Positions 37,211 through 44,590 of a DNA stretch of 64,000 bases are shown here, in pieces. The first letter of the stretch is position 1; the number at the start of each line of letters is the position of its first letter. The notes beneath the pieces are model-generated. The model had not been told where the DNA came from, made no database searches, and saw nothing but the letters and a program-made list of their open reading frames with translations. Source of the stretch: an uncultured Eubacteriales bacterium (lineage in GTDB: Bacteria > Bacillota > Clostridia > Peptostreptococcales > Anaerovoracaceae); NCBI GenBank assembly GCA_902786815.1, contig CADADV010000002.1, forward strand, positions 1 through 64,000. The letters run 5' to 3'. The position numbers were made by a program, and so were the translations under genes.

Positions 37211-37545
37211 ATGAACGTCGTTTTCCTGTCTTTGCTGGTATAGGTGAAGAGCCGCTCCTTTGTAGCCTTTTCGATCCCGGTCAGTTCATATGCCGAATCA
37301 CCTTCTTCTCTGGAAAACTCCGCTGTGTCGACGCACTGCTCTACAACCATCTCCCGCTGTTTCTCCGTCAAGTGCCGCCAGTCGGTATCAGGCAGTTCGA
37401 TCGTCGCAGTATACATGTTTCCCTCGTTTGTGACGCCGATCACACAGTTTATATCCTTTTCTTCTGCTGCGCCGCACGCTGACAGCATGACGCAAAGCGC
37501 CAGCACCGCTGCCAGAAAGGCACATCGTTTCTTTTTCCTGAACAT
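37204..37545 (-). CDS. Small lipoprotein of unknown function
   Basis: A 113-residue protein with a basic N-terminus (MFRKKKR), a hydrophobic stretch and a clear lipobox LSAC ending at about Cys24, so it should be a membrane-anchored lipoprotein. The mature part includes ATIELPDTDW, LTEKQREMVVEQCVDTAEF and a YTSKDRKTTF end. I do not recognise the family. It lies between the yraN gene and another exported small protein on the same strand. Confidence 0.75.
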   Translation of the reverse strand: MFRKKKRCAFLAAVLALCVMLSACGAAEEKDINCVIGVTNEGNMYTATIELPDTDWRHLTEKQREMVVEQCVDTAEFSREEGDSAYELTGIEKATKERLFTYTSKDRKTTFIE

Positions 37546-37584
37546 ATCTGCAGCCTCCTTTCTCCTGCGCTGCGCCTCCCCTGT

Positions 37585-38112
37585 TTAGATACTGGTCTTA
37601 TTCTTCGGAGACAGATACACTACCCGATACGCCATGGATTTATAGTCTTTTGTCTTGACCTTTTTCTTCACGCTCGTCTTCTTCCACTGCTTATCCACCT
37701 TCTGGTATTTCCGCTGCGTGACATTGCGGCAGTTGTAAACAGGGCGGTACTGAATAGCCCAGGTTCCTTTCTTTTTTCCTTTCAGACTGGTCGAATACTT
37801 GACGCTTACGCTGAACGACTTGTTGATTTCATGTTTCATCAGCGCGAAACTCTCCAGTTTCGGGATCGACACCTTCAGTTCTCCGGAATATGTGCTGTTG
37901 ACTTTTTTGGTCGTATGGCAGCTCATTTTGTCTGTGCATCTGCCGTTGGTATATGCCCGCACAGCCTCCTTCCATCCGCCGTATCCTTCAAATACCCCGG
38001 ACTTCTTCTCACACGTCCACTTCGTCATCGCCTCATCTGCAAAAGCATTCCCTGCCATGCAGACCGCCATCACCAATCCCACCAGCATCGCCAAATACCT
38101 CTTCTTCATCAT
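37585..38112 (-). CDS. Secreted basic protein of unknown function
   Basis: 175 residues with a signal peptide (MMKKRYLAMLVGLVMAV..., likely cleavage after AFA, about residue 25). The mature part has four Cys (KWTCEKK, NGRCTDKMSCHTT and YNCRNV), which could form disulfides outside the cell, a beta-rich middle, and a Lys-rich C-terminal third. Not recognised. It has AGGAGG, its own strong promoter at 38177-38205, and sits 39 nt upstream of the small lipoprotein gene, so the two are probably co-transcribed. Confidence 0.75.
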   Translation of the reverse strand: MMKKRYLAMLVGLVMAVCMAGNAFADEAMTKWTCEKKSGVFEGYGGWKEAVRAYTNGRCTDKMSCHTTKKVNSTYSGELKVSIPKLESFALMKHEINKSFSVSVKYSTSLKGKKKGTWAIQYRPVYNCRNVTQRKYQKVDKQWKKTSVKKKVKTKDYKSMAYRVVYLSPKNKTSI

Positions 38113-38176
38113 TTCTCTAACCTCCTGTTGTTTTCCTGCCCCTTTTCACCTGCATACACGATTGCCGCGTACTGGA

Positions 38177-38205
38177 ATTATATACCAATTAATTTCCACA
38201 ATCAA
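38177..38205 (-). promoter_or_regulatory. Promoter of the secreted protein gene
   Basis: Minus strand TTGATT, 17-bp spacer, TATAAT, about 65 nt before the ATG. Spacing and -10 are ideal. Confidence 0.75.
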
Positions 38206-38257
38206 GCACTTTTGTAATAATTATCCAATTCGCTGCGCGCGGAAAAAACTTAAACTT

Positions 38258-38460
38258 GCGCGGCGATAGAGAACGCCCTGCGACGCTTTCCGCAGGAGCC
38301 GCCGCAATCACATACGAAATGAACAAAGAGAACAGAAAAATCCCAGACATGTCTGAGCTGGCTTGCCAGCGAGTTTGTCTGGGATTCTGTTCTCTATGAA
38401 TGAGTATTTGTGATTGCAGGCGATGAGGACTTAGTCGCAGGGCGTTCTCCATCGCTGCGT
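38258..38460. repeat. 203-bp nested inverted repeat (long hairpin element)
   Basis: Four arm pairs nest in order: 38258-38284 with 38434-38460 (27 bp, 24 matches), 38304-38312 with 38409-38417 (9/9), 38327-38337 with 38385-38395 (11/11), 38341-38349 with 38376-38384 (9/9), and a terminal GCTGGC/GCCAGC hairpin at 38357-38370. Transcribed RNA would fold into one long rod with bulges. No transposase is present and no clear target duplication is seen. Confidence 0.8.
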
Positions 38461-38473
38461 AATATGTTTATGT

Positions 38474-39298
38474 TTATGCCAGCACGTACCTCTCCACTGC
38501 CGCCGCGACGCCGTCCTGATCGTGATCAGGGGCGATAAAGTCGGCGACCGCCTTGACTTCCGGCTTGGCGTTTCCGACTGCCACGGCGATGCCTGCAGCC
38601 TTCATCATAGCCATGTCGTTGGGGCTGTCCCCGGCTGCCATCATTTCCGAACGGTCTATTCCAAGCAGTCTGCCCATCTGCCGCAGCGCCTCCGCCTTGC
38701 TGGTTGTCGCGCCGCCGATTTCCAGGTTGTGATCGAAGGAGCTGGTAATGGTGACATCCGGCAGGGTCTCCAGCCGAATCTTCATCCCGGGCTTTTCGGA
38801 CAGATCCTCGAAGTTGACGTTGATATTCTCGAGTCTTTCCTTGTTGTCCAGCATGAACTGATAGAAGTCATCCACCGGATGCCTCGTGTTCAGAATGTAA
38901 TCGACGCCGCGGAAGCTCTGCCGGGTCTGTTCCACTTGCCGGTAGTACCAGCCTTCTATATACGCAACTCCGTCAACAAAGGTCTCCAGCACATAATCGA
39001 GAGGTTCGAGCATCTCAACAGCCGCCTCCACTGCGTGGGGCGCGATGCAGTTCTCGTAGAAAGCCTTTCCCTCATGCAGGTCCGTAATACGGGCGCCGTT
39101 CGAAGTAAGCACGTATCTCACCGGATCGAATTCGAGGATCTCCTGCGGCAAGGCGCAGAAAGGCCGACCCGTGGCGATGACGATATTCACACCCTGATCG
39201 GCCGCCGCCTGCAGGGCTTTCCTGTTTCCTTCGCTTAGTTTTCCTTCTTTGTTGAGCGTTGTACCGTCCAGGTCCAGCGCGATCAGTTTAATTGTCAT
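38474..39298 (-). CDS. Cof-type HAD-IIB family hydrolase
   Basis: A 274-residue sugar-phosphate-type phosphatase with HAD motif I LIALDLDGTTLN (6-17), motif II IATGRP, and the C-terminal GDSPNDMAMMKAAGIAVAVGNA with the metal-binding Asp pair; the large C2B cap lies between. Substrate is unknown; Cof-type enzymes act on sugar phosphates, FMN or related compounds. The ATG overlaps the upstream hydrolase stop as ATGA. The stop lies in a short ATGTTT repeat. Confidence 0.92.
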   Translation of the reverse strand: MTIKLIALDLDGTTLNKEGKLSEGNRKALQAAADQGVNIVIATGRPFCALPQEILEFDPVRYVLTSNGARITDLHEGKAFYENCIAPHAVEAAVEMLEPLDYVLETFVDGVAYIEGWYYRQVEQTRQSFRGVDYILNTRHPVDDFYQFMLDNKERLENINVNFEDLSEKPGMKIRLETLPDVTITSSFDHNLEIGGATTSKAEALRQMGRLLGIDRSEMMAAGDSPNDMAMMKAAGIAVAVGNAKPEVKAVADFIAPDHDQDGVAAAVERYVLA

Positions 39299-39930
39299 CT
39301 GCTGTCTCCAACAATCTCTAAAAATTCCAGGTTGATCTTTCTTACTGTCTTCATGGTCGCCGGATCGCCGTGACCGGGATAGATGGTGATATCATTTCCC
39401 CAGTTGTTTATGACATCCATGATGCTGCGGACCATCTCTTCATAGCTGCCGTCTTCCAGATCCGTTCTGCCGAGATCCACATTGAAAATGGTGTCCCCTG
39501 TGAAACAGATACGCTCCCGCTCTGACATGAGGCAGATCCCGCCCCGCGTGTGTCCGGGCGTATGGAGGACCTGCAGTTTCAGACCACGGCCACTGCTGCC
39601 TGCAGCAGCCAGTTCCAGCACATCGCCGTCTTCCAGCAGCACATCGGCCCCCTCCCGGAACCGGTCCGCATCTTCCCTGTGGATCATGATCGGGCAATCC
39701 AGTTCTTTTCTCAGGTAAGCCGCATTGCCGCTGTGGTCCACGTGGTGATGGGTCAGCAGGATGCCCTTCGGCTCCAGATTACTGGCTTTGAGATACTTCA
39801 GGATCTTATGCGGATCGTAGCCGGGATCAATAATGTAGCATGATGCTTTTGCATCGGAAGGCGTTCCGGAAGGACTGACAATATAGCAGTTCGCCATCAG
39901 GATCCCGCCGATGATTCTTTTGATTTCCAC
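39295..39930 (-). CDS. MBL-fold metallohydrolase (glyoxalase II-like)
   Basis: A 211-residue metallo-beta-lactamase fold protein with the metal motif HHHVDHSGN (HxHxDH), HTPGHTRGGI, FTGDTIFNVDLGRTDL and the final PGHGD histidine. This is the short GloB-like group often annotated as hydroxyacylglutathione hydrolase; in an anaerobe without obvious glutathione genes the substrate is uncertain. The start is a GTG at 39930 with GGAGAG upstream. It is translationally coupled to the HAD gene. Confidence 0.92.
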   Translation of the reverse strand: MEIKRIIGGILMANCYIVSPSGTPSDAKASCYIIDPGYDPHKILKYLKASNLEPKGILLTHHHVDHSGNAAYLRKELDCPIMIHREDADRFREGADVLLEDGDVLELAAAGSSGRGLKLQVLHTPGHTRGGICLMSERERICFTGDTIFNVDLGRTDLEDGSYEEMVRSIMDVINNWGNDITIYPGHGDPATMKTVRKINLEFLEIVGDSR

Positions 39931-39959
39931 TAGTTTGCTCTCCTTTATACAACCTGTTT

Positions 39960-39989
39960 ATTGTACCATGCTTAAACGAGCACATTCAA
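39960..39989 (-). promoter_or_regulatory. Promoter of the MBL-HAD operon
   Basis: Minus strand TTGAAT, 18-bp spacer, TACAAT with an extended TGG just upstream of the -10, about 30 nt before the GTG start. Confidence 0.6.
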
Positions 39990-39990
39990 C

Positions 39991-40018
39991 TTGAAATCTA
40001 CGGCAATAGATGTATAAT
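39991..40018 (+). promoter_or_regulatory. trkA-trkH operon promoter
   Basis: TTGAAA, 16-bp spacer, TATAAT, 32 nt before the trkA ATG. The 5' leader is too short for a c-di-AMP riboswitch, so any second-messenger control would act on the proteins. Confidence 0.7.
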
Positions 40019-40050
40019 ATGGTGTGTTTTAAATTAAAGGAGAGCAGGAA

Positions 40051-41424
40051 ATGAAAGTAGCAATTGTCGGCGCCGGCAAACTGGGAATGGCGGTTACAAA
40101 CACCCTCCTGGGCGGCGACCACGCTGTAACCATTATAGATACAGACGAAAGCCTTCTGCAGAAGGTCAGTTCGCATATAGACGTCTTGACTGTCACGGCC
40201 AACGCCAAGGAAGTGAAAGCCCTGAAGAACACCGGGATTTCTTCCTATGACTTTCTGATCGCGACGACGGATAACGATGAAACAAATCTCGTAATCTGTT
40301 CTTTCGCCAAAAAACTCGGATGCGGCAAGGTCATTGCCAGAGTCAGAGACCCTGAGCACATGCAGCAGATCCAGTTCATCAAGGATCTGATGGGCGTTGA
40401 TTACATCATCAACCCGGACCTTGAAATCACCAACGAGATCTATAAATACCTCGTCGAGAAATACACCCTGAGCAACGGGATCTTCTCATCGGGCAAAATC
40501 TCTCTTCTCGAGTTCAAAGCCAGCAAGCACAAGGCCTTGATCGATCTTCCGATCACGGAGTTTTCATCTGTCCTTCCGGGAATGCTTGCTGTTGGAATTT
40601 CCAGAAACGGCAAAGTCATCATCCCCCATGGAGATGATGTCATCAAGAAGGAAGATTATCTGTATGTTGTCGGTGAGAAGGAACCGATCCAGGCTCTCAG
40701 CAAGAAAGTCCATGAACGCGGTAAATACACAGACCTGCAGAAGGTCATGATCATGGGCGGCGGCAAGACGGGATTCTATCTGGCGAAGAGGCTTTCTGAC
40801 TACGGCGCCTCTGTCAAAATCGTCGAGAAGGACAAGGGCAGATGCTTCTACCTGTCCACACACCTGAACGACGTCATGGTTCTGAACGGCGACGCTACCG
40901 ACCTGCAGCTCCTCGAAGAAGAAAACTTCGAAGGAATGGATGCGGTCGTAACCTGCACCGGTTTCGACGAAGACAACCTCCTTCTGGCGCTCTCAGCGAA
41001 GCAGCACGGGATCGAGGATGTCATCGCGAAAGTCAGCCGCAGAAACTATGCGGAGATCATCTCCGCCATGGGTATCGACATGGCGCTCAACCCGATCGAT
41101 ATCGTAACCAGCATCATCCTGCGCCTTGTTCAGGGAAACAAGAAGGTCCTTTCTTCTCAGCTCATACAGGGCCAGGCTGAAATCATGGAAGTATACGCCA
41201 CGCCTCATATGGATATTCTCGGTGTGCCCCTCAAGGATCTGGATCTTCCTTTGAGCGTCATCATCGCAGCGATCCACAGAGGCAACGAGGTCATCATACC
41301 CAACGGCGATACAGTCATCGAGGAAGACGACAGACTTCTCATGCTGAGCCTGATCAGCGACATCGCAAGCACGGAGAAGCTGCTCAAAGACTCAAGCAAG
41401 CTCGGCTTCTTCAGGGGGCTGTAG
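40051..41424 (+). CDS. trkA: Trk potassium uptake system regulatory protein TrkA
   Basis: TrkA is the cytoplasmic NAD(H)-binding ring that gates TrkH. The 457-residue protein has two RCK modules in tandem, each with RCK_N (IVGAGKLGMAV at 4-14; IMGGGKTGFYLAKRL at about 232) and RCK_C domains (about 140-220 and 365-450); DxxE-type acidic ends follow each first beta strand pair (IDTDES, VEKDKG). AAAGGAGAG precedes the ATG. Two trkH genes follow on the same strand. Confidence 0.96.
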   Translation: MKVAIVGAGKLGMAVTNTLLGGDHAVTIIDTDESLLQKVSSHIDVLTVTANAKEVKALKNTGISSYDFLIATTDNDETNLVICSFAKKLGCGKVIARVRDPEHMQQIQFIKDLMGVDYIINPDLEITNEIYKYLVEKYTLSNGIFSSGKISLLEFKASKHKALIDLPITEFSSVLPGMLAVGISRNGKVIIPHGDDVIKKEDYLYVVGEKEPIQALSKKVHERGKYTDLQKVMIMGGGKTGFYLAKRLSDYGASVKIVEKDKGRCFYLSTHLNDVMVLNGDATDLQLLEEENFEGMDAVVTCTGFDEDNLLLALSAKQHGIEDVIAKVSRRNYAEIISAMGIDMALNPIDIVTSIILRLVQGNKKVLSSQLIQGQAEIMEVYATPHMDILGVPLKDLDLPLSVIIAAIHRGNEVIIPNGDTVIEEDDRLLMLSLISDIASTEKLLKDSSKLGFFRGL

Positions 41425-41463
41425 CAAGTACAGAATCTGCTGCAGAACCGGAGGAATTGTAAT

Positions 41464-42924
41464 ATGCGTGGCACATTCGGAGCATTATTCAAAGTTTTGG
41501 GCATGATCACGGTGGTACTTAGCATTGCTATGTTGCCACCTGTTTTGGTGTGCGTATATTACGGCGAAAACCATGCTGCTGCAGGTCTGTTCCACGCGAT
41601 CTGGGTCGGTTTTATTACGGGTACGGCCCTGTTTTTGCTTTTGCGGCATATCAAACGGGACGCGACGGTCCGCGACGGATATCTTCTGCTTGCTGCCATA
41701 TGGATCGCGGCTTCCGTATTTGGTGCGTTTCCGTATTATTTCGCGGATGTACTGACAAATCCCATCGACGCGTTCTTTGAATCCGCTTCCGGCTTCTCCA
41801 CAACAGGAGCTACTGTATTCGATGATGTGGAATCCGTTCCCAAAGGCATCCTGCTGTGGCGGTCCATCACCTCATGGCTGGGAGGTCTGGGGATCCTCGT
41901 ATTTGCCGTAGCCCTCATGCCGAGCCTTGGCGTGAACGGCACAAGTGTTGCGGAACCGGATACCCCCTCGGTCAGACTCAACCAGATCACGCCGAAAATC
42001 CAGCGTATCATGTTTGGGCTTCTCACAGGTTATTCCCTGATGACGATCATCGAACTCTTCCTCCTGCGCATCGGCGGCATGGGTTTCTTCGATGCCGCCA
42101 TCCATGCTCTCGGCACAGTGAGCACCGGGGGTTTTTCAAGTTACAATGACGGACTGATGCACTTCGACGGGATCTTCATCAGAGTCGTGATCGTATTCTT
42201 CATGATCGTTGCGGGAACGAACTTCACCATGTTTTATTCCTTCTCCCGCAGAGGTCTGCGGGCCTTTACAGAGGATACGGAGTTCATCTCCTACTGGGCT
42301 CTGATGATTGTTGCCTTTCTCCTCATCTTCGCGGGTCTGTTTTTTATGGATACCGGATGGACCCACACAGGAGAGGCTGCAAACTCAGCCTTCATGACAG
42401 TCTCAGCATTGACGACAACAGGGTTTGTTTCAGACGATTACACCATGTGGCCTGCTTTTGTACAGATGCTCCTCGTCCTGCTCATGATCATCGGGGGCTG
42501 CTCATCATCCACGAGCAGCGGCAACAAGGTAGTCCGTATCGTCGTACTGGCGAAACTTGTGTTCCACGGGATCCAGACCAGGCTGCACGCCAATGTGATC
42601 AAACCTGTAAAACTGAACCGCAAGGACCTTCCCAACGACACAGTTTCCGCTGTATCCAATCACATGTTCCTGTTTGTTTTGATCGCATTTGTCGGAGCCT
42701 TTGTACTGGCTCTTGAAAATATAGATATGATAGATTGTTTCACGTCCACATTTTCACTGATGAACAATGTTGGGCCGTGCTTTGGTGAAGTCGGCATCAG
42801 CGGAAGATTCGGCGACTTCAATGCGTTTACCCGGATATTCCTGTCCTTCCTGATGATCGCGGGCAGGTTGGAATTCTATACGATCCTTGTCATGTTTACC
42901 CCGGGCTTCTGGAGGGCTAACTAG
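41464..42924 (+). CDS. trkH: Trk potassium transporter membrane subunit (first copy)
   Basis: TrkH forms the K+ pathway in the membrane. The 486-residue protein has the fourfold M1-P-M2 plan, with selectivity-filter glycines in SGFSTTGATV, TVSTGGFSSY, SALTTTGFVS and NNVGPCFG, and the intramembrane loop region GGCSSSTSSGNKV. AGGAGG is 6 nt before the ATG, 39 nt after trkA. It is immediately followed, without a single spacer base, by a second trkH. Confidence 0.95.
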   Translation: MRGTFGALFKVLGMITVVLSIAMLPPVLVCVYYGENHAAAGLFHAIWVGFITGTALFLLLRHIKRDATVRDGYLLLAAIWIAASVFGAFPYYFADVLTNPIDAFFESASGFSTTGATVFDDVESVPKGILLWRSITSWLGGLGILVFAVALMPSLGVNGTSVAEPDTPSVRLNQITPKIQRIMFGLLTGYSLMTIIELFLLRIGGMGFFDAAIHALGTVSTGGFSSYNDGLMHFDGIFIRVVIVFFMIVAGTNFTMFYSFSRRGLRAFTEDTEFISYWALMIVAFLLIFAGLFFMDTGWTHTGEAANSAFMTVSALTTTGFVSDDYTMWPAFVQMLLVLLMIIGGCSSSTSSGNKVVRIVVLAKLVFHGIQTRLHANVIKPVKLNRKDLPNDTVSAVSNHMFLFVLIAFVGAFVLALENIDMIDCFTSTFSLMNNVGPCFGEVGISGRFGDFNAFTRIFLSFLMIAGRLEFYTILVMFTPGFWRAN

Positions 42925-44394
42925 ATGAGAACGAAGGTCACGAACTACAGAGCGATATTTAAAATACTGGGCATCATCATGATCATCGTCGGTGCAGCCG
43001 AAGCCTTCCCCTGGATCTATGCAGAGGTCACAGGCGATGCTGCAGTTGCCTCTGCATTCCGGATCTGTGCATTCTTGACTACTGTACTGGGACTTGCCAT
43101 GTTCTTCTTTATCAGAACGGGCCGCTCCAGATTCGGTGCCAGAGAGGGTTACCTGGTCGTTGCTTTGTGCTGGATCGGCGCGTCTATCGTGGGCGCCTTC
43201 CCTTACCTGCTGTCCGGATACCTTGACAATTACATCGACGCCTTTTTCGAATCGACTTCCGGTTTCACAACAACAGGCTGCACCATTGCGCCGCACGGGA
43301 TCACGAATCACGCTCTTCTGCTTTGGAAAGCGATCTCCCACTGGCTGGGCGGTATGGGAATCCTCGTTTTCGTGATTTCCCTGCTCCCTGCACTGGGTAT
43401 CAACGGGCAGATCATCGCCCGCGCGGAAATGCCTGGACCGGTTCTTGAGAAGACGACGGTCCGTATGAGCGATTCTGCAAAGGCACTCTATCTCACGTAC
43501 ATCACCTTCACATTGGCCGAATTTGTGCTCCTCATGATCTCGGGCAAAATGCCTCTCTACGACGGTGTGATCACTACGCTCGGAAGCATCAGCACCGGGG
43601 GACTTCTCGTCCATCCACAGGGCATCGCCTATTACGGCAGCATTTATATTGAACTTGTGATTTCATTCTTCTGCCTGCTGGCGGCAGTCAACTTCGTCCT
43701 GTACCACTACATTCTTACAGGTAAGTTTTCATACTTTGTGAAGGATCTGGAGCTTCGTGCCTACGCGATCATCATCGCCGGCGCGACCATCATCTGCACT
43801 TGCGGATTGATGTATTACAATCACGACGGATTTGGAGAATCCCTTCGTGATTCCTTCTTCCAGGTGGTCAGCTTCGCAACCACTGCCGGATATACAAGGA
43901 CGCCTTACATGTACTGGCCTTCTGTCTGCCAGCTTATTCTGCTCATGATCATGTTCATCGGAGGCTGCTCTGCCTCCACCGCCGGATCCATCAAAGTCAT
44001 CCGGATCCTGGTCATGCTCAAAATGATCGCCCGCGGCTGTATCCGCCGGATCCATCCGCGTTCCGTCGTCGCTGTCAAACTGGGCGACAGCGCCATCTCA
44101 GCGCCGGTCGTATCATCGATCACTGTATTCCTGTTCACCTTCGCCGGGATTTTCCTGTTCTCCGGCTTCGTCCTCTCCTTCCAGGGGACCGACATGGAGA
44201 CCAACTTCACATCAGCTCTGTGCATGCTCTCAAACACAGGCGCATCCTTCGGCTTCGGCGCATCCGCCGGGAACTTCTCATTCTTCCACCCTGCCCTGAA
44301 GATCTATCTGAGCGCGCTCATGATCGTCGGCAGACTGGAACTCTTCACCATCATCATCCTCTTCACCCGCAACTTCTGGAGCCGGAATCACTAA
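42925..44394 (+). CDS. trkH: Trk potassium transporter membrane subunit (second copy)
   Basis: A 489-residue paralogue of the preceding protein, clearly diverged over its length. Filter segments are SGFTTTGCTI, SISTGGLLVH, SFATTAGYTR and SNTGASFGFG; GGCSASTAGSIKV matches the GGCSSSTSSGNKV loop. The ATG begins directly after the TAG of the first copy, with GGAGGGC a few nt upstream as SD. Both paralogues would have to share the single TrkA encoded here. Differences around the filters suggest different affinity or ion preference, which is inference. Confidence 0.94.
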   Translation: MRTKVTNYRAIFKILGIIMIIVGAAEAFPWIYAEVTGDAAVASAFRICAFLTTVLGLAMFFFIRTGRSRFGAREGYLVVALCWIGASIVGAFPYLLSGYLDNYIDAFFESTSGFTTTGCTIAPHGITNHALLLWKAISHWLGGMGILVFVISLLPALGINGQIIARAEMPGPVLEKTTVRMSDSAKALYLTYITFTLAEFVLLMISGKMPLYDGVITTLGSISTGGLLVHPQGIAYYGSIYIELVISFFCLLAAVNFVLYHYILTGKFSYFVKDLELRAYAIIIAGATIICTCGLMYYNHDGFGESLRDSFFQVVSFATTAGYTRTPYMYWPSVCQLILLMIMFIGGCSASTAGSIKVIRILVMLKMIARGCIRRIHPRSVVAVKLGDSAISAPVVSSITVFLFTFAGIFLFSGFVLSFQGTDMETNFTSALCMLSNTGASFGFGASAGNFSFFHPALKIYLSALMIVGRLELFTIIILFTRNFWSRNH

Positions 44395-44395
44395 A

Positions 44396-44420
44396 GATCG
44401 AACGATTGTCGATCGTTTTA
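44396..44420 (+). terminator. Weak terminator after the trk operon
   Basis: AACGAT/ATCGTT can pair across TGTCG directly after the trkH stop, followed by TTTTA. The stem is short. Confidence 0.45.
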
Positions 44421-44434
44421 CTTCAGCCTGCAGC

Positions 44435-44508
44435 GCGCGGCGGGACAGTGCCGGAGCGACTTCCGCAGGAGCCGGTACTGCCGGCAGCGAAACGAAAAGA
44501 AAGAACAG
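44435..44508. repeat. Divergent partial copy of the 38.3-kb palindromic element
   Basis: The blocks GCGCGGCG, GCGAC, TTCCGCAGGAGCCG and GAAAnGAA...GAACAG occur here in the same order and nearly the same spacing (offsets 0, 21, 26, 54) as at 38258-38335 (offsets 0, 22, 30, 58). The 14-bp TTCCGCAGGAGCCG block is identical. The complementary right half is missing; a local CAGTGCCGG/CCGGTACTG hairpin is present instead. Confidence 0.55.
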
Positions 44509-44526
44509 CAAGACCTCAGGGCATTG

Positions 44527-44561
44527 AAAAAGAGCTGCCGCACAATCCGTGCAGCAGCTCT
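44527..44561 (-). terminator. Intrinsic terminator of hppA
   Basis: Minus strand AGAGCTGCTGCAC and GTGCGGCAGCTCT form a 13-bp stem (one G-U) with a 5-nt loop followed by TTTTT, 30 nt after the hppA stop. Confidence 0.9.
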
Positions 44562-44590
44562 ATTATCGTTTCTAATGTATCGATCTGTGA

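Larger units (their letters stand above)
38113..38473. other. 361-bp stretch without a gene: promoter plus long palindrome
   Basis: From left to right it holds the leader and promoter of the secreted protein gene and a 203-bp nested inverted repeat that ends 13 bp before the end of the HAD gene. An 87-codon open frame across the palindrome has no family match that I recognise and is probably not real. Confidence 0.8.

Noticed and set aside
38189..38452. 87-codon minus open frame over the 38-kb palindrome
   Set aside because: It starts inside the outer arm and has no SD or motif; a palindrome easily leaves frames open.
40019..40050. c-di-AMP riboswitch for the potassium operon
   Set aside because: The expected leader is only about 25-30 nt.
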